A stretch of 7,451 nt of DNA, from NCBI GenBank assembly GCA_002414505.1, contig DHZF01000150.1, forward strand, positions 1-7,451, written 5' to 3'. Origin of the DNA: Hyphomonas sp. UBA5111 (GTDB taxonomy: Bacteria > Pseudomonadota > Alphaproteobacteria > Caulobacterales > Hyphomonadaceae). The first letter of the stretch is position 1, and each line of letters begins with the position of its first letter. The translations under genes and the position numbers were made by a program. The notes beneath the pieces were generated by a model. It saw only the letters and a program-made list of their open reading frames with translations, ran no database searches and was not told the DNA's origin. Positions 5,376-7,451 of the stretch are shown here, in pieces.

Positions 5376-7171
5376 ATGCTTGATTTGGAGCCTTCGGTCG
5401 CTCGCGAGATAAGCCATTCGCCCTTGCCGGACTCGCACGCAGCGAACCGGCCGCGCTCCTTGCCCGGAATGACATAGCTGAGATCCCGGCAGGTCAGCGT
5501 CACGCTGCGATCGACCTGCGCCGTCACGGACCGCTGCACCGCGCGATATTCGCTGACCGAATAGCTGACCGTTTTCAGCACCGGACGGCTCGCTTCGCGC
5601 GTCGTGGTCTGCTCGATGGTGATCTCCATCCGCCCGCCCTCTGGCAGGGCAATCTCCGAGACCGTGCCATCCTGCGCGGAATTCACAATCGTCAGGAACT
5701 CGGCCTGCAGCGTCTCAAGCGCCGCCTCGGATACCGGCGCATCCGCGGTGCGCTGCACGCGCTCGGCCATGAAGGCTTCGACCTTTTGCGACGCCTGTTG
5801 CACCGGCACCGGGCGGTCAAAGGCCCGCACATGGGCCGCGTTCGGCTTCAGGGCCGGCGGCACGGCGCGCTCGACCGGGGTCTGCGCGACCAGCACCAGG
5901 GGCTTGGACGGTTTCAGCGACGCCGTGGTCGGCATCGGGCCTGAATAGGCGGCCCAGGTCGCAGCCGGCTTCGCCTTCGGCGTCCGCACCAGCGGCTTGA
6001 CCTGCGGCGTCGGCGCGACCGGCAGGCTGACCGCATTGGCCATCGAAACATACTGCACTGGCGCGCGCAGCGCCTGCACTTCCGCAGCGGCCACCCGGCG
6101 TGCCTCGGCAAGACGGTCGGCTTCCAGATTGGCAAGGCGCATGGCCTCGGCCTCGGCATGGGCGATACGGCGCGCTTCCAGTTCAGCGAGACGGGTCGCC
6201 TCGGCGCGCACGGCGGCGGCCTGCTCTGCGTCCAGTTCAGCCTGACGGATCGCTTCCATCCGGGCGACGCGGGCCGCTTCCTCTTCGGCAAGGCGGCGCT
6301 TTTCGGCGGTCGCATCGGCAAGGCGGGTCGCTTCGGCGAGGCGCGCAAGGCGCTGCTCTTCGGCGAGTTGCTGGGCTTCGGCTTCTGCGATGGCAGCGGC
6401 GGCGCGGCGCTCAGCCTCAGCGGAGGCAGCCAGTTCGGCGGCGCGCTGGGCCTCAACCTGCGCCTCGTTGCGCGCGGCAATGTCAAACGCGATAGCCTTG
6501 TAATCGAACCAGGGCTGGGCCGCCCCATCCACCGGCGCAGAGGCGCCCGCCATGGCAAGGGCCGAGGCCTGGCTGGACGTGATGCGCTGGCTGGTCGCCG
6601 CTTTCAGGGCTGCGCGCGTTTCCGCCGCCGCATCCTCGTCGCCATCGGCCGTGTCATTGCCAGTCAGCGCATTGTCGGCCGCCATGAAAGAGAGGCCCGC
6701 AAAGCCGAGCACGGCAAGGCCGGCAAAGGCGAGCTGGGACAGTTTCGACAGCCGCTCACCCATTTTGGAGTCATCATCGCCATCCCCGCCGCCGAGGCTG
6801 AGGCCATTTGACAGGGTGATCGCCGGCAGGGCGCCGCCCATCGACGACATCGCCCTCATCAGCATCGGCGCGCGACGTGGCTGCGGCTCGGTCATCGCAT
6901 TGACGGGCCGCTTCGGCCTGGCCGCCCGCATTGGCGCAGAACGGGTACGGCCAGCCTCCAGCGTCGGATACTGAATGCCGGAGGTGATCGCCAGCGTGGA
7001 CTGGGGCCGCACGGCGCGCCGCGCTTCCAGCCGCTCGCGGAAGGAGGCGTCGGGCGCAGGCCGCACCGGCGCGTCCACACGCTCATGGACACTGTCCAGA
7101 ACGGCGCGGCGGAGGGAGTCGGGAAGAAGGGAAACGGGCTCATGCCCATCTGTCATGTGCGTCTCAAGCAT
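5372..7171 (-). CDS. Single-pass, coiled-coil, TolA-like envelope protein of unknown function
   Basis: I do not recognise this 599-residue protein. Visible in order are: a basic, Pro-rich N-terminal part (1-140); one hydrophobic helix at about 146-165, preceded by Lys/Arg and followed by an acidic DNALTGNDTADGDEDA stretch, which fits cytoplasm-in orientation; an Ala/Glu/Arg-rich region at about 233-370 with near-heptad EAxRLA repeats, predicted as a long helix or coiled coil; a Pro/Ala/Lys linker (about 371-460); and a compact C-terminal domain (about 480-595). The last holds the only two cysteines, C561 and C579, probably a periplasmic disulfide, and ends with CESGKGEWLIS. The plan resembles TolA or other envelope-spanning proteins, but the head domain is not recognisably TolA. 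The start at 7169-7171 has GGGAGG upstream at a rather long distance (12 nt); ATG at 7154-7156 (Met6) is possible. The gene diverges from argG and no tol, ton or secretion partner lies nearby. Confidence 0.8.
   Translation of the reverse strand: MLETHMTDGHEPVSLLPDSLRRAVLDSVHERVDAPVRPAPDASFRERLEARRAVRPQSTLAITSGIQYPTLEAGRTRSAPMRAARPKRPVNAMTEPQPRRAPMLMRAMSSMGGALPAITLSNGLSLGGGDGDDDSKMGERLSKLSQLAFAGLAVLGFAGLSFMAADNALTGNDTADGDEDAAAETRAALKAATSQRITSSQASALAMAGASAPVDGAAQPWFDYKAIAFDIAARNEAQVEAQRAAELAASAEAERRAAAAIAEAEAQQLAEEQRLARLAEATRLADATAEKRRLAEEEAARVARMEAIRQAELDAEQAAAVRAEATRLAELEARRIAHAEAEAMRLANLEADRLAEARRVAAAEVQALRAPVQYVSMANAVSLPVAPTPQVKPLVRTPKAKPAATWAAYSGPMPTTASLKPSKPLVLVAQTPVERAVPPALKPNAAHVRAFDRPVPVQQASQKVEAFMAERVQRTADAPVSEAALETLQAEFLTIVNSAQDGTVSEIALPEGGRMEITIEQTTTREASRPVLKTVSYSVSEYRAVQRSVTAQVDRSVTLTCRDLSYVIPGKERGRFAACESGKGEWLISRATEGSKSSI
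6062..6475 (-). repeat. Degenerate coiled-coil-encoding repeat region
   Basis: This part of the large gene encodes residues 233-370, dominated by Ala, Glu, Arg and Leu with EAxRLA motifs. The clearest tandem unit is 18 residues: AEATRLAELEARRIAHAE (323-340) followed directly by AEAMRLANLEADRLAEAR (341-358), corresponding to 6098-6205 as two related 54-nt units. AEATRLAD at 279-286 is a further partial copy. The DNA copies have diverged, so this looks like old duplication under selection for a long helix rather than a recent tandem repeat. Confidence 0.6.
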
Positions 7172-7371
7172 GACCCTATCTAACCTCCCTCTGCCTACCT
7201 TAACCTTAACGGCCCGACTATATCGCGTTAACCGAGATCAAACTATCCCTCCCGGCAAAGAGTCTTGTGAGAGTTGCGTGACCGCCCGGATCGTGTGCAG
7301 CGCTTGTAATCGCGGGCTTTCCCACCTATTGCATCCCCGCAATCAGCAGGCCCCATAGAAGGTACAAATTC
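7172..7371. promoter_or_regulatory. Divergent intergenic region with TTAAC cluster, upstream of argG
   Basis: These 200 nt lie between the large minus-strand gene and argG and must carry promoters for at least one of them. Three TTAAC motifs occur within 33 nt, at 7200-7204, 7206-7210 and 7228-7232, the first two as the direct repeat TTAACCTTAACG. TTAAC resembles half-sites of the alphaproteobacterial cell-cycle regulator CtrA, but the TTAA-N7-TTAAC spacing is not met. GGGAGG, read on the minus strand, is the likely ribosome site of the large gene. AGAAGG at 7357-7362 is that of argG. I see no riboswitch, tRNA or small gene here, and no clear -35/-10 pair. Confidence 0.4.
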
Positions 7372-7451
7372 ATGTCCGTTTCCGCTCCGAAAAAAGTCGT
7401 GCTCGCCTATTCCGGCGGACTGGACACGTCGATCATCCTGAAATGGCTGCA
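7372..7451 (+). CDS. argG: Argininosuccinate synthase, N-terminal end (3' truncated)
   Basis: The first 26 codons of argG are visible before the window ends. ArgG joins citrulline and aspartate with ATP to form argininosuccinate in arginine biosynthesis, in the cytoplasm. The peptide begins [20 protein letters not shown] and contains the N-type ATP pyrophosphatase P-loop SGGLDTS at residues 14-20, in the [10 protein letters not shown] context characteristic of argininosuccinate synthase. The ATG has a good ribosome site, AGAAGG, 9 nt upstream. It diverges from the large coiled-coil gene. The call rests on the N-terminus only but is very characteristic. Confidence 0.95.
   Translation, partial: MSVSAPKKVVLAYSGGLDTSIILKWL

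Noticed and set aside
6098..6205. Tandem DNA repeat as a CRISPR-like or minisatellite element
   Set aside because: The two 54-nt units are diverged, in frame and encode coiled-coil repeats; there are no spacers.
6158..6811. Plus-strand open frame of 217 codons opposite the coiled-coil gene
   Set aside because: Its Gly/Arg-rich product mirrors the EAxRLA repeats on the other strand; the minus-strand frame has a coherent membrane and coiled-coil layout.
7312..7340. GCGGG/CCCGC inverted repeat in the argG leader as a possible attenuator
   Set aside because: A 5-bp stem with a loop of about 19 nt and no T-run is too weak to support.

Overview
The window is a compact, GC-rich bacterial chromosome segment that reads like housekeeping sequence from an alphaproteobacterium, plausibly of the Hyphomonadaceae/Caulobacterales type. 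That placement is an inference from the base composition, the gene families and the tight packing; the window has no rRNA or other marker gene to fix it. I see no tRNA, rRNA, CRISPR array, insertion sequence, integrase or attachment site.

Layout. Positions 1-3524 hold five genes on the + strand: the tail of a dicarboxylate/amino acid:cation symporter, a DUF1697 protein 4 nt behind it, a DUF937 protein behind its own 80-nt leader, a PAP2-family membrane phosphatase and a MATE-family transporter. Positions 3487-4891 hold a two-gene minus-strand unit, a DUF952 protein followed by class 2 dihydroorotate dehydrogenase (pyrD), with overlapping reading frames. A 64-nt divergent gap separates this from a + strand DUF4112 membrane protein. 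A 599-residue minus-strand protein (5372-7171) then occupies a quarter of the window. A 200-nt divergent intergenic region precedes the start of argG, which runs off the right edge.

How the genes relate. PyrD makes orotate for pyrimidines using the quinone pool, and ArgG makes argininosuccinate for arginine. The symporter, phosphatase, MATE and DUF4112 proteins are membrane proteins with no obvious shared pathway. The DUF952-pyrD pair is very probably co-transcribed; the other neighbours look like independent units packed closely. Both convergent gene pairs overlap at their 3' ends, leaving no room for ordinary intergenic terminators.

The least explained element is the 599-residue protein. 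It has a basic cytoplasmic N-terminal part, one membrane helix, a long Ala/Glu/Arg coiled coil, a Pro-rich linker and a small C-terminal domain with the only two cysteines. This is a TolA-like envelope-spanning plan with a head domain I do not recognise. Other points worth checking are a hairpin followed by a T-run that covers the PAP2 start codon, a perfect 14-bp palindrome upstream of the DUF937 gene, and a cluster of TTAAC motifs between the 599-residue gene and argG. I find no clear evidence of a new multi-gene system.
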